Both the position numbers and the translations under genes were made by a program. Positions 8,398 through 15,374 of a DNA stretch of 64,000 bases are shown here, in pieces (the stretch's first letter is position 1; the number at the start of each line of letters is the position of its first letter). Location of the stretch: assembly GCF_014648075.1 (NCBI RefSeq), contig NZ_BMQK01000001.1:434001-498000 (forward strand). The letters run 5' to 3'. Origin of the DNA: Streptomyces ruber. GTDB lineage: Bacteria > Actinomycetota > Actinomycetes > Streptomycetales > Streptomycetaceae. The notes beneath the pieces are model-generated. The model did no database searches. It saw only the letters and a list, made by a program, of their open reading frames with translations, and had not been told where the DNA came from.

Positions 8398-9999
8398 GTG
8401 GCTATCGATCTCGACGGGCGGGCCCATGCGCGGCAGCGGTGGGCCGCCCGTACCGCGTTGGGCGCCGCGGCCGTCGCCGTACTGCTGCCGGTGGCCGTCG
8501 CCAGGGCCGCGAGCCTGCTCCTGCTGGCCGGCGGTCTGCTCGGCATGGGGTTCACGCTCGCCGGGATCTGGTGGGCGCTGACGCGCAGGGGCCCGGCCCG
8601 CGCGGCCTCCGTGTTACTCGCGGTCGCCGCCCCCGTCGTCGTCGTCGCGCTGTTCGCCGCCGCCAACCTGTTGTGGGTCGTCGTCGTGTCCCTGATGCTG
8701 TGGGGGCTGGCGGTGTCGGCGGGCAAGTACGCGCTGAGCAGTACGAAGTCCCATCAGGTGCGCGTGCACGAGTACCGGGCCCCCGCCCCGGCGCGCCCCT
8801 TCCTGATCATGAATCCGCGCTCCGGGGGCGGCAAGGTCGAGCGGTTCGCCCTGCAGGAGAAGGCCGAACGGCTGGGCGCGCGGGTGCACGTCCTCGACAC
8901 GGAGCGGCCGGGTGGCGAGGAGGACGTCGTCGCGCTCGCCCGGGACGCCGTCCGCGACGGGGCCGATCTGCTCGGGGTCGCCGGCGGGGACGGCACGCAG
9001 GCACTCGTCGCCGCCGTCGCCGCCGAACACGGCATCCCCTTCCTCGTCATCTCCGCCGGCACCCGCAACCACTTCGCCATGGACCTCGGGCTCGACCGCG
9101 ACGACCCCGCCGCCTGCCTCGACGCGCTCACCGACGCCGGCGTGGAGATGCGCGTCGACCTCGGCTTCGTCGGGACACCGGGGGACGGCGCGCCGCACCC
9201 GTTCGTCAACAACGCCTCCTTCGGCGCGTACGCCGCCATCGTGCAGAGCCCGGAGTACCGGGACGACAAGGTGCGTACGTCCCTGGAGATGCTGCCCGAA
9301 CTGCTCACGCACCAGCGCGGGCCACGGCTGGTCGTGCGGGCCGGGAAGACCGTGATCGAGGCGCCCCAGGCCGTGCTCGTGTCCAGCAACCCCTACCGCA
9401 GCGACGACCTGCTCGGTCTCGGGCGGCGCGAACGGCTGGACTCCGGACGGCTGGGCGTGCTCGGCGTCAAGGTGGAGAACGCCGCCGAGGCCGCGGCCCT
9501 GCTGCTCGGCCCCAACGCCCCCGGTGTCACCGTCCTGACCGCCCAGGAGGTGATCGTCGAGGCCGACCGGCCCCGGATCGACGTCGGGATCGACGGCGAG
9601 GCGCTGTGCCTGCCGGCGCCCGTACGGTGCCGGATCGCGCCGCGCGCCCTGCGGGTGCGGGTGCCCGCCGGCCGCCCCGGCGTCCCGGAGCCCAAACCGC
9701 CCCTGGACTGGCGGCGGCTGCGCAAGCTCGCGGCGGCGGTCGGACGCACGGCCCTGCCCAAGAGCCGCCAGAACACGGGGAACTGGCAGGACTGGCAGCG
9801 GGGGCGGAAGCTGCGGGACCCCGAGGAGGGCCGGCAGGAGGGGCAGTCATCGCTGAGCGCGCAGGGCTGGCAGGTCTGGCGACACGTGCAGGGGCGGCAG
9901 AGCCGGCGGAACTGGGAGACCTGGCGGACGTACTGGGCCACGCGGACGGCACGCGTCCGGCAGCACCGACGGAAGCGGGACAGTCCCCCCGACGGCTGA
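8398..9999 (+). CDS. Diacylglycerol kinase family lipid kinase with N-terminal membrane segments
   Basis: GTG 8398 is chosen because GGGGAGG lies at ideal spacing; longer starts (TTG 8284) add unconserved-looking sequence. The 533-residue protein has about four hydrophobic segments in residues 15-110, then a DAGK catalytic domain with MNPRSGGGK (138-146) for nucleotide binding and GGDGT (196-200), the family signature. The family transfers phosphate from ATP to diacylglycerol, sphingoid bases or related lipids at the membrane. The protein ends with a tail of about 80 residues unusually rich in Trp, Gln and Arg (NWQDW, GWQVW, NWETW). The lipid substrate is unknown; the neighbouring glycosyltransferase makes an envelope role plausible. 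Confidence 0.9.
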   Translation: MAIDLDGRAHARQRWAARTALGAAAVAVLLPVAVARAASLLLLAGGLLGMGFTLAGIWWALTRRGPARAASVLLAVAAPVVVVALFAAANLLWVVVVSLMLWGLAVSAGKYALSSTKSHQVRVHEYRAPAPARPFLIMNPRSGGGKVERFALQEKAERLGARVHVLDTERPGGEEDVVALARDAVRDGADLLGVAGGDGTQALVAAVAAEHGIPFLVISAGTRNHFAMDLGLDRDDPAACLDALTDAGVEMRVDLGFVGTPGDGAPHPFVNNASFGAYAAIVQSPEYRDDKVRTSLEMLPELLTHQRGPRLVVRAGKTVIEAPQAVLVSSNPYRSDDLLGLGRRERLDSGRLGVLGVKVENAAEAAALLLGPNAPGVTVLTAQEVIVEADRPRIDVGIDGEALCLPAPVRCRIAPRALRVRVPAGRPGVPEPKPPLDWRRLRKLAAAVGRTALPKSRQNTGNWQDWQRGRKLRDPEEGRQEGQSSLSAQGWQVWRHVQGRQSRRNWETWRTYWATRTARVRQHRRKRDSPPDG

Positions 10000-10063
10000 C
10001 AACGCCCTGATCACCGCGAACGTTGCCACTGATCGCTGGCGTCGTGTGCGCACCCGGTGAAAG

Positions 10064-10107
10064 CCCGTTACCGACGGGTACCCAAAGCGTGCGCGCAGGC
10101 ATACCCT
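10064..10107 (+). promoter_or_regulatory. Palindrome and -10 box of a probable leaderless promoter
   Basis: CCCGT-N5-ACGGG at 10064-10078 is a perfect inverted repeat. TACCCT at 10102-10107 ends 7 bases before ATG 10115, the spacing expected when transcription starts at the initiation codon. No Shine-Dalgarno sequence precedes the ATG, which fits a leaderless mRNA; the palindrome would sit around the -35 region. Confidence 0.45.
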
Positions 10108-10114
10108 GCGCCTC

Positions 10115-11827
10115 ATGACCGACGCGCAGGCTCCTGAGAAGGCCAGTACGGGCGGTACCGCCGCTGCTGATGTCCCGGTCGTTGCGACAGATACGACAGG
10201 TGCGACGGGTGCGACAGATGCGACGGGTGCGACAGGTGTGCCCGGCGCCAACCCCGTCGCCCGCGCCCCCGAGGGCGTGCGCACCGCCGCCGACGTGGTC
10301 ACCCCGGAGCTGGTCGCCCAGCTCACCAAGGGCGTGGCGGGCACCGGACGTACGGTCAACCACACGCCGTTCACCGGCGAGAAGCTGGCCGACCTGCCCG
10401 AGTCGACCCCGGAGGACGTGCACAAGGCGTTCGAGCACGCGCGCGCGGCGCAGGCCGTGTGGGCGCAGGTGCCCGTACGGCAGCGCGCCGCCGTCCTGCT
10501 CCGCTTCCACGACCTGCTGCTAGAGCGCCAGGCCGAGGTGCTGGACCTGGTCCAGCTGGAGACCGGCAAGGCGCGGCTGCACGCCCACGAGGAGGTGCAG
10601 GCCGTCGCCGTGGCGGCCCGGCACTACGGGTACAAGGCGGTCGCGTACCTGCGGCCCAGACGGCACGCGGGCGCGCTCCCGGCACTCACCCGGGTCACCC
10701 AGCTGCGCCACCCGCGCGGCGTCGTCGGCCAGATCGCGCCCTGGAACTACCCGCTGGAGTTGTCCGTCGGCGACGCGCTGCCCGCCCTGGTCGCGGGCAA
10801 CGCCGTCGTGCTGAAGCCCGACACCGAGACCGCCCTCACCGCGCTGTGGGCCCGTGACCTGCTGGTCGAGGCCGGGCTGCCCGCCGGGGCCCTGCAGGTC
10901 GTCATCGGCGAGGGACCGGTGGTCGGGCCCGAGGTCGTCCGGCGCGCCGACTACGTCTCCTTCACCGGCTCCACCGCCACCGGCCGCGAGGTCGCGGCAG
11001 GGGCCGCCGTACGGCTCATCGGCGCCTCCCTCGAACTCGGCGGCAAGAACGCCATGCTGGTCCTCCAGGACGCCGACGTCGACAAGGCCGCCGCGGGCGC
11101 GGTCCGCGCGTGCTTCTCCTCCGCCGGCCAGCTCTGCATCTCCATCGAGCGGCTGTACGTGCACGAGTCGGTCGCCGACGCCTTCCTGGAGCGGTTCGCG
11201 GCCCGCACCCGCGCCCTGCGGCTGGGCACGTTCCTCGCGTACGGCGCCGACATGGGCTCGCTGGTGAGCGCACGGCAGCTGGAGACCGTGACGCGGCACG
11301 TGGAGGAGGCCGTCGCCATGGGTGCGAAGGTCGTCGCCGGAGGTGTCGCCCGCCCGGACGTCGGCCCGTACTTCTACGAGCCGACCATCCTCACCGGCGT
11401 CGAGGTGCCCATGGCGGTGTGCACGGAGGAGACGTTCGGCCCGGTCGTCTCCGTCTACCGGGTCAAGGACGAGAACGAGGCGATCCTGCTGGCCAACGCC
11501 ACGGCGTACGGGCTCAACGCATCGGTGTGGACGAAGGACGGGCGCCGGGGCCGCGCGGTCGCCGCCCGGTTGCGCGCCGGCACGGTCAACGTCAACGAGG
11601 GGTACGCCGCGGCGTACGGCAGCGTCCAGGCGCCCATGGGCGGCATGCGGGAGTCCGGTCTGGGCCGCCGCCACGGCTCCGAGGGCATCCTCAAGTACAC
11701 GGAGGCCCAGACCGTCGCCCACCAGCGGCTGCTGCCGCTGGCGCCCTCGATGGGCATGGACGACCAGAAGTACGCGGCGTTCATGAGCCGCAGCCTGAGA
11801 CTGATGAAGACATTGGGACTGCGTTAG
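10115..11827 (+). CDS. gabD2: NAD(P)-dependent aldehyde dehydrogenase, succinate-semialdehyde dehydrogenase-like
   Basis: The product of 570 residues belongs to the aldehyde dehydrogenase superfamily: PWNYPLEL and VLKPDTET in the cofactor domain, FTGSTATGR, the general-base glutamate in LELGGKN (E307) and the catalytic cysteine in SSAGQLC (C341). Its order of motifs and a close match to actinobacterial sequences called succinic semialdehyde dehydrogenase support the name, but the substrate is not proven. The first 55 residues are an Ala/Thr/Gly/Asp tail encoded by short repeats (10190-10242). The GMC oxidoreductase gene starts 79 bases downstream, so the two may oxidise an alcohol to an acid in two steps. 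Confidence 0.85.
   Translation: MTDAQAPEKASTGGTAAADVPVVATDTTGATGATDATGATGVPGANPVARAPEGVRTAADVVTPELVAQLTKGVAGTGRTVNHTPFTGEKLADLPESTPEDVHKAFEHARAAQAVWAQVPVRQRAAVLLRFHDLLLERQAEVLDLVQLETGKARLHAHEEVQAVAVAARHYGYKAVAYLRPRRHAGALPALTRVTQLRHPRGVVGQIAPWNYPLELSVGDALPALVAGNAVVLKPDTETALTALWARDLLVEAGLPAGALQVVIGEGPVVGPEVVRRADYVSFTGSTATGREVAAGAAVRLIGASLELGGKNAMLVLQDADVDKAAAGAVRACFSSAGQLCISIERLYVHESVADAFLERFAARTRALRLGTFLAYGADMGSLVSARQLETVTRHVEEAVAMGAKVVAGGVARPDVGPYFYEPTILTGVEVPMAVCTEETFGPVVSVYRVKDENEAILLANATAYGLNASVWTKDGRRGRAVAARLRAGTVNVNEGYAAAYGSVQAPMGGMRESGLGRRHGSEGILKYTEAQTVAHQRLLPLAPSMGMDDQKYAAFMSRSLRLMKTLGLR
10190..10242 (+). repeat. Short imperfect tandem repeats inside the dehydrogenase gene
   Basis: Units close to ACAGATGCG and ACGGGTGCG are repeated and encode an ATGATDATGATG-like stretch in the N-terminal tail, outside the catalytic domain. 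Unit lengths are multiples of three, so copy-number change would keep frame. Confidence 0.6.
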
Positions 11828-11829
11828 AC

Positions 11830-11869
11830 CGCCTCCGCCACCGCCTCCGCCACCGCCTCCGCCGCCTCC
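11830..11869 (+). repeat. 12-bp tandem repeat between dehydrogenase and oxidoreductase genes
   Basis: CGCCTCCGCCAC occurs about three times head to tail just after the dehydrogenase stop codon. The oxidoreductase ribosome binding site lies further downstream, so the array is in the intergenic mRNA. Confidence 0.65.
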
Positions 11870-11906
11870 CGATTCCCGCCCCGGCAGTTCTCAACGAGGA
11901 GAGCAC

Positions 11907-13835
11907 ATGTCCCTGGACGACGCTGCCCAGAAGCAGGCCCACGACCATGACGCCGACACCCGGAACCACGACTGTGAGGAGTATGGCGACCATGGGAACC
12001 ATGACGACGATGACGACTACGACGACTATGAGGACTGTGACTACGACGTCATCGTCGTCGGTTCGGGCTTCGGCGGCTCCGTCACGGCCCTGCGTCTGAC
12101 CGAGAAGGGCTACCGGGTGGGCGTCCTGGAGGCGGGCCGCCGCTTCACGCGCGAGTCGCTGCCGAAGAGCTCCTGGGACCTGAGGAACTACCTCTGGGCG
12201 CCCCGGCTGGGCATGTACGGCATCCAGCGCATCCACCTGCTGGGCAAGGTCATGGTGCTGGCGGGCGCCGGCGTGGGCGGCGGCTCCCTCAACTACGCCA
12301 ACACCCTCTACGTACCGCCGAGGGCCTTCTTCGAGGACCCGCAGTGGCGGGACATCACCGACTGGCAGGAGGAGCTCCAGCCGTACTACGACCAGGCCCG
12401 GCGCATGCTCGGGGTACGGATCAACCCGACGACCACGCCCTCGGACGTCCACCTCAGGGCGGTCGCCGAGCGGATGGGCTGCGGCGACACCTTCCACATG
12501 GCGCCGGTCGGCGTCTTCTTCGGTGACGGCGAGGACGCCGACGGGAGGGTGCGGGCGGAGCCCGGCGAAGAGGTCCCCGACCCGTACTTCGGCGGCGCGG
12601 GCCCAGCCCGCCGGGCCTGCGCCGAGTGCGGCGAGTGCATGACCGGCTGCCGCCACGGCGCGAAGAACACCCTTAACGAGAACTACCTCCACCTCGCCGA
12701 GAAGGCCGGCGCGGTCGTCCACCCGATGACCACCGTCGTGTCGGTCACGGACGACTCCCGGGGCGGGTACGCCGTCACCACCCTCCCGACCGACGCGGGC
12801 CGCAAGGGCGGCAAGGCCGGCAAGGCCGGCAAGGACAGGAGCCGTACCTACCGGGCGCGCCGCGTCGTCCTCGCGGCCGGCACCTACGGCACCCAGACGC
12901 TGCTCCACCGGATGAAGGAGGGCGGCCGACTGCCCCACCTGTCCGACCGGCTGGGCATGCTGACCCGTACCAACTCCGAGGCGCTGGTGGGGGCGCAGAC
13001 CGACGACCGCCGCTACCGCGCGGCGCACGGGGCGCCCGGAGCCGACTTCACCAGAGGCGTGGCCATCACGTCCTCGATCCACCCCGACGGCAACACCCAC
13101 ATAGAGCCCGTCCGCTACGGCAAGGGCTCCAACGCGATGGGCGGCCTGTCCATCCTCCAGATCCCCTACGTGGGGGGCGCGGGCGGCTCGGCCCGCGTGC
13201 TCGCCTGGCTCGCACACGCCGCTCGCCATCCCGTGCAGCTGCTCCGCTCGCTCTCCAACCGGCGCTGGTCGGAACGCACCATCATCGGCCTGGTGATGCA
13301 GTCCCTGGACAACTCGCTGACGACCCACCTGAAGCGGAAGGGCGTCGGGAAGGGACTGCTGACGGCTCGACAGGGTCACGGCGCCCCCAATCCCGTGCAG
13401 ATCGAGGCCGCCACCAGGGCCGCGTCCGCTCTCGCCGAGGAGATCAACGGCTTCCCGGGCGGCAATGTCGGTGAGCTGATGGGCATGCCGCTGACCGCGC
13501 ACTTCCTGGGCGGCTGCCCGATCGGCGCCTCCCCCGAGGAGGGCGTGATCGACCCGTACCACCGGCTGTACGGGCACCCGGGCATCTCGGTCGTCGACGG
13601 CGCCGCGGTCTCGGCGAACCTCGGCGTCAACCCCTCGCTCACGATCACCGCGCAGGCCGAGCGCGCGATGTCGTACTGGCCGAACAAGGGCGAGACCGAC
13701 CCACGCCCCGCGCCGGGCGCCGCGTACGAGCGACTGGAGCCGGTCGAGCCCCGGCGGCCGGCGGTCCCGGCGGACGCGTTCGGCGCGCTGCGACTGCCGT
13801 TCCTCGGAGTGCCGGCGGTGCCACCGCGGAAGTGA
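11907..13835 (+). CDS. GMC-family FAD-dependent oxidoreductase with Asp/His-rich N-terminus
   Basis: ATG 11907 follows a good GAGGAGA site. The 642-residue product has an FAD-binding GxGxxG (VVGSGFGG, 52-57), an ADP-ribose-binding acidic residue at LEAG, and a GMC C-terminal domain with a HFLGGCP histidine and NPSLTITA. Residues 238-248 hold four cysteines spaced CxxCxxCxxxC, a ferredoxin-like insert seen in some cholesterol-oxidase-like members; whether it binds iron-sulfur is unknown. Residues 11-47 are an unusual Asp/His/Tyr-rich tail before the fold. The family oxidises alcohols, often sterols or other hydrophobic ones; no Tat signal is seen, so it is probably cytoplasmic. The upstream aldehyde dehydrogenase suggests a shared pathway. 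Confidence 0.87.
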   Translation: MSLDDAAQKQAHDHDADTRNHDCEEYGDHGNHDDDDDYDDYEDCDYDVIVVGSGFGGSVTALRLTEKGYRVGVLEAGRRFTRESLPKSSWDLRNYLWAPRLGMYGIQRIHLLGKVMVLAGAGVGGGSLNYANTLYVPPRAFFEDPQWRDITDWQEELQPYYDQARRMLGVRINPTTTPSDVHLRAVAERMGCGDTFHMAPVGVFFGDGEDADGRVRAEPGEEVPDPYFGGAGPARRACAECGECMTGCRHGAKNTLNENYLHLAEKAGAVVHPMTTVVSVTDDSRGGYAVTTLPTDAGRKGGKAGKAGKDRSRTYRARRVVLAAGTYGTQTLLHRMKEGGRLPHLSDRLGMLTRTNSEALVGAQTDDRRYRAAHGAPGADFTRGVAITSSIHPDGNTHIEPVRYGKGSNAMGGLSILQIPYVGGAGGSARVLAWLAHAARHPVQLLRSLSNRRWSERTIIGLVMQSLDNSLTTHLKRKGVGKGLLTARQGHGAPNPVQIEAATRAASALAEEINGFPGGNVGELMGMPLTAHFLGGCPIGASPEEGVIDPYHRLYGHPGISVVDGAAVSANLGVNPSLTITAQAERAMSYWPNKGETDPRPAPGAAYERLEPVEPRRPAVPADAFGALRLPFLGVPAVPPRK

Positions 13836-13849
13836 CCCACCCGGTCGTA

Positions 13850-13881
13850 GGAACTGCGGCCGTACGGAACTGCGGCCGTAC
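13850..13881 (+). repeat. 16-bp perfect tandem duplication
   Basis: GGAACTGCGGCCGTAC occurs twice head to tail (13850-13865 and 13866-13881), between the oxidoreductase stop codon and its terminator. Confidence 0.8.
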
Positions 13882-13899
13882 GGACCCACGAGGTACGAG

Positions 13900-13935
13900 G
13901 AAGGACCCGCACCCCCCTCCGAGTGCGGGTCCTTC
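13900..13935 (+). terminator. Intrinsic terminator of the oxidoreductase gene
   Basis: A perfect 13-bp stem (13900-13912 with 13923-13935) closes a 10-base loop and is followed by a short T-rich run, 65 bases after the stop codon. Confidence 0.85.
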
Positions 13936-13939
13936 TTCT

Positions 13940-13972
13940 GTTGATCTCGCACGTGTGACCGGCGAGATCAAC
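13940..13972. promoter_or_regulatory. Perfect 11-bp inverted repeat, possible operator
   Basis: GTTGATCTCGC (13940-13950) and its exact complement (13962-13972) flank 11 bases. No T-run follows on the plus strand, so it looks more like a protein-binding palindrome than a terminator. It lies just upstream of an AT-rich promoter-like block. Confidence 0.45.
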
Positions 13973-13989
13973 GAAGGGTTGTGCCTCTC

Positions 13990-14020
13990 TTGACAAAAAA
14001 CTTATGTGTGCTGGATCACA
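13990..14020 (+). promoter_or_regulatory. Possible promoter with a Crp-like site
   Basis: TTGACA (13990-13995) followed by AAAAAAC is a perfect -35 element in an AT-rich block unlike its surroundings; the -10 (around 14012-14018) is poor. TGTG-N6-CACA at 14007-14020 matches the GTG-N6-CAC core of Streptomyces Crp sites. No gene with a recognisable product follows; a strong hairpin lies at 14062-14096. Confidence 0.35.
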
Positions 14021-14061
14021 GTGAACGCGGGTCGGGGCGGGGAAAGGGCGTCCACGACGAC

Positions 14062-14096
14062 GAAGAGCCCCGCGGGACCGGCCCGCGGGGCTCTTC
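14062..14096. terminator. Bidirectional intrinsic terminator
   Basis: A perfect 15-bp stem (14062-14076 with 14082-14096) with a 5-base loop, followed by CTTCTG on the plus strand. It could end a short transcript from 13990 or transcripts from the minus strand. Confidence 0.75.
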
Positions 14097-14622
14097 TGTG
14101 TCAGCACCGACGTCAGGGCAGCGCCGGTGCCTCAGGAGCGGCGCCGGGGGTCGCGCCGCCTGCTCGGTCCGGCTCGCTTGTCCGCCGGTCGGTGCGCCGG
14201 CTCACCGGGAGCGCACACGTGGTGTCGACCTCTGGCGGTCGAGCTCTGCTGAGCAGTTGTTCCGGGGTGCGGGCTGTCCTTGCATCGTGCTGGATGGGCC
14301 GCGGCCTCCGCAACCGTTTCGACCACCCTTGAACAGATACCGCCGGTCGGCTCCGGGCGTCCCCGAAGCCGACCGTTCTCTGGGTGACCGGGCTGCTGTC
14401 CCCTGCCGTCCGGTCACGACCCTGGAGCGAGGTCCCACGGCGCACGTCACGATCCGTGCGCCTCATCGCTCCAGCGGAGCCACGCGTGGTTCTTCCGGGC
14501 CCGCGCCTGGCTGACACGGGCACCGGGACCAACGAAGGGTTTCGCGCGGCGGTCACGTGGCGTACGGGTGAGAGGGCGTGCGCACGTGCGTACGCCGGGC
14601 GTGCGTGCGGTACGCGCGCCGG
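14097..14622. other. Unassigned 526-base stretch
   Basis: No gene can be supported. The best minus-strand frame (GTG 14556 to stop 14113) gives an Arg/Pro/Thr-rich product without a hydrophobic core, has many AGA, AGG and CGA codons, and lacks a binding site. It could be decayed sequence downstream of the chorismate mutase gene. Confidence 0.5.
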
Positions 14623-14922
14623 TCAGACGCGGCCCCGGCAGAGCTCCAGCAGGGTCATGGCCAGAGGCGTGCCGGGCTTGCCGAGGGCGTCCCGGTAACG
14701 GGTGAGGATCTCCATCTCGCGGGTGAGGTGCACGCGCCGGCCACCCGAGGTGATGCGGGCCTCCTGGATGACGGCGGACACGGCCATGCGCTCCTGGACC
14801 AGCCCGATGATGCGATCGTCCAGCGCGTCGATGCGTTCGCGGGCGTTCGCGATCACGTCGGCGGCCTGTTCGGTCCGGGCGCCGGTCGTGGCGGCGGGGG
14901 TCGTGCCGGTGTCGGCGGTCAT
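14623..14922 (-). CDS. Chorismate mutase, AroQ class
   Basis: ATG 14922 is preceded by AGAGGAG at good spacing. The 99-residue protein is the size of a stand-alone AroQ helical mutase, with the first-helix pattern R-x-x-ID-x-LD-x-x-I-x-LV-x-ER and a second conserved stretch VHLTREMEIL. It converts chorismate to prephenate, the first step committed to Phe and Tyr. Expression is probably set by the leader peptide and hairpin immediately upstream (15033-15104 and 14979-15011), whose control codons are Phe and Tyr, the pathway end products. Confidence 0.92.
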   Translation of the reverse strand: MTADTGTTPAATTGARTEQAADVIANARERIDALDDRIIGLVQERMAVSAVIQEARITSGGRRVHLTREMEILTRYRDALGKPGTPLAMTLLELCRGRV

Positions 14923-14978
14923 GTCGGGGCTCCTCTGGGTCGAAGGAGGCGCTCCGGGCGACGGTCCCGCAAACGCTC

Positions 14979-15011
14979 AGGCGCCCCGGACCTTGTCGGC
15001 CCGGGGCGCCT
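14979..15011 (-). terminator. Attenuator hairpin upstream of chorismate mutase
   Basis: On the minus strand an 11-bp perfect GC stem (15011-15001 with 14989-14979) lies between the leader peptide stop codon and the chorismate mutase start. Only a weak T-run follows. A second hairpin (15071-15050) lies inside the leader coding region just after the Phe/Tyr codons, the expected pausing structure of an attenuator. Confidence 0.7.
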
Positions 15012-15032
15012 AGGAAGTCGCTCGTCAGTTGC

Positions 15033-15104
15033 TCAAGCAGCACGACCATGGCAGCCGGTGGGCCGGTTGCCATAGGTAAAGACGAAGGTCGGGTGCGCGA
15101 GCAT
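15033..15104 (-). CDS. Leader peptide rich in Phe and Tyr codons (attenuation)
   Basis: A 23-codon frame begins at ATG 15104 and reads MLAHPTFVFTYGN before its Gly/Arg/His-containing end, with two Phe and one Tyr in five codons. There is no Shine-Dalgarno sequence, but a -10 box (15112-15117) ends 7 bases before the ATG, so the peptide is probably translated from a leaderless transcript. A hairpin (15050-15071, one mismatch) starts right after the Tyr codon and a GC-rich hairpin (14979-15011) follows the stop. This is the arrangement of amino-acid-sensing attenuators: stalling at Phe or Tyr codons would change folding and let transcription reach chorismate mutase. The sequence shows the parts; the switching is inference. 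Confidence 0.75.
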   Translation of the reverse strand: MLAHPTFVFTYGNRPTGCHGRAA

Positions 15105-15111
15105 GGGAGCC

Positions 15112-15141
15112 AGTATGCCCCTGCCGCGGAGGGGGGACCAA
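15112..15141 (-). promoter_or_regulatory. Promoter of the chorismate mutase leader
   Basis: On the minus strand TTGGTC (15141-15136) and CATACT (15117-15112) are 18 bases apart, placing the transcription start at or near the leader ATG at 15104. Confidence 0.55.
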
Positions 15142-15160
15142 GCGGGGCCGCATGCTGAGA

Positions 15161-15264
15161 CGGCGGAACGGCGGAACGGCGGAACGGCGGAACGGCGGGA
15201 CGGTGAAACGGCGGGACGGTGAAACGGCGGGACGGTGAAACGGCGGGACGGTGAAACGGCGGAA
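15161..15264. repeat. Thirteen tandem octamers between chorismate mutase leader and guaA
   Basis: Thirteen contiguous 8-bp units: four CGGCGGAA, then CGGCGGGA and CGGTGAAA alternating four times each, then one CGGCGGAA. The alternation makes a 16-bp higher-order unit. The array fills most of the divergent promoter region and does not overlap the assigned promoter boxes. Confidence 0.95.
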
Positions 15265-15326
15265 CGTGACGCGAGCCCGGCGGCGCGGCCGCCGTCCGTG
15301 GCACAGGTCTCGCGTACGGCCCCCGG

Positions 15327-15332
15327 TAGAAT
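15327..15332 (+). promoter_or_regulatory. -10 box of guaA
   Basis: TAGAAT matches the Streptomyces vegetative -10 consensus and lies 42 bases before the guaA start. No good -35 is visible. Confidence 0.5.
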
Positions 15333-15374
15333 CGACAGCACCCAGACCCCCGCCGAACCGCCGGAAGGCAACCC

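Noticed and set aside
13969..14541. 12-bp direct repeat CAACGAAGGGTT at 13969-13980 and 14530-14541, suggesting an inserted element
   Set aside because: No terminal inverted repeats or transposase lie between, and a 12-bp match over this distance is expected by chance in a 64-kb window.
14113..14556. Minus-strand frame ending just before the hairpin at 14062-14096
   Set aside because: Poor codon use, no ribosome binding site and no hydrophobic core. Described as unassigned sequence instead.
15161..15264. Octamer array considered as a CRISPR or origin-type repeat
   Set aside because: Units are contiguous without spacers, and no cas or replication genes are nearby.
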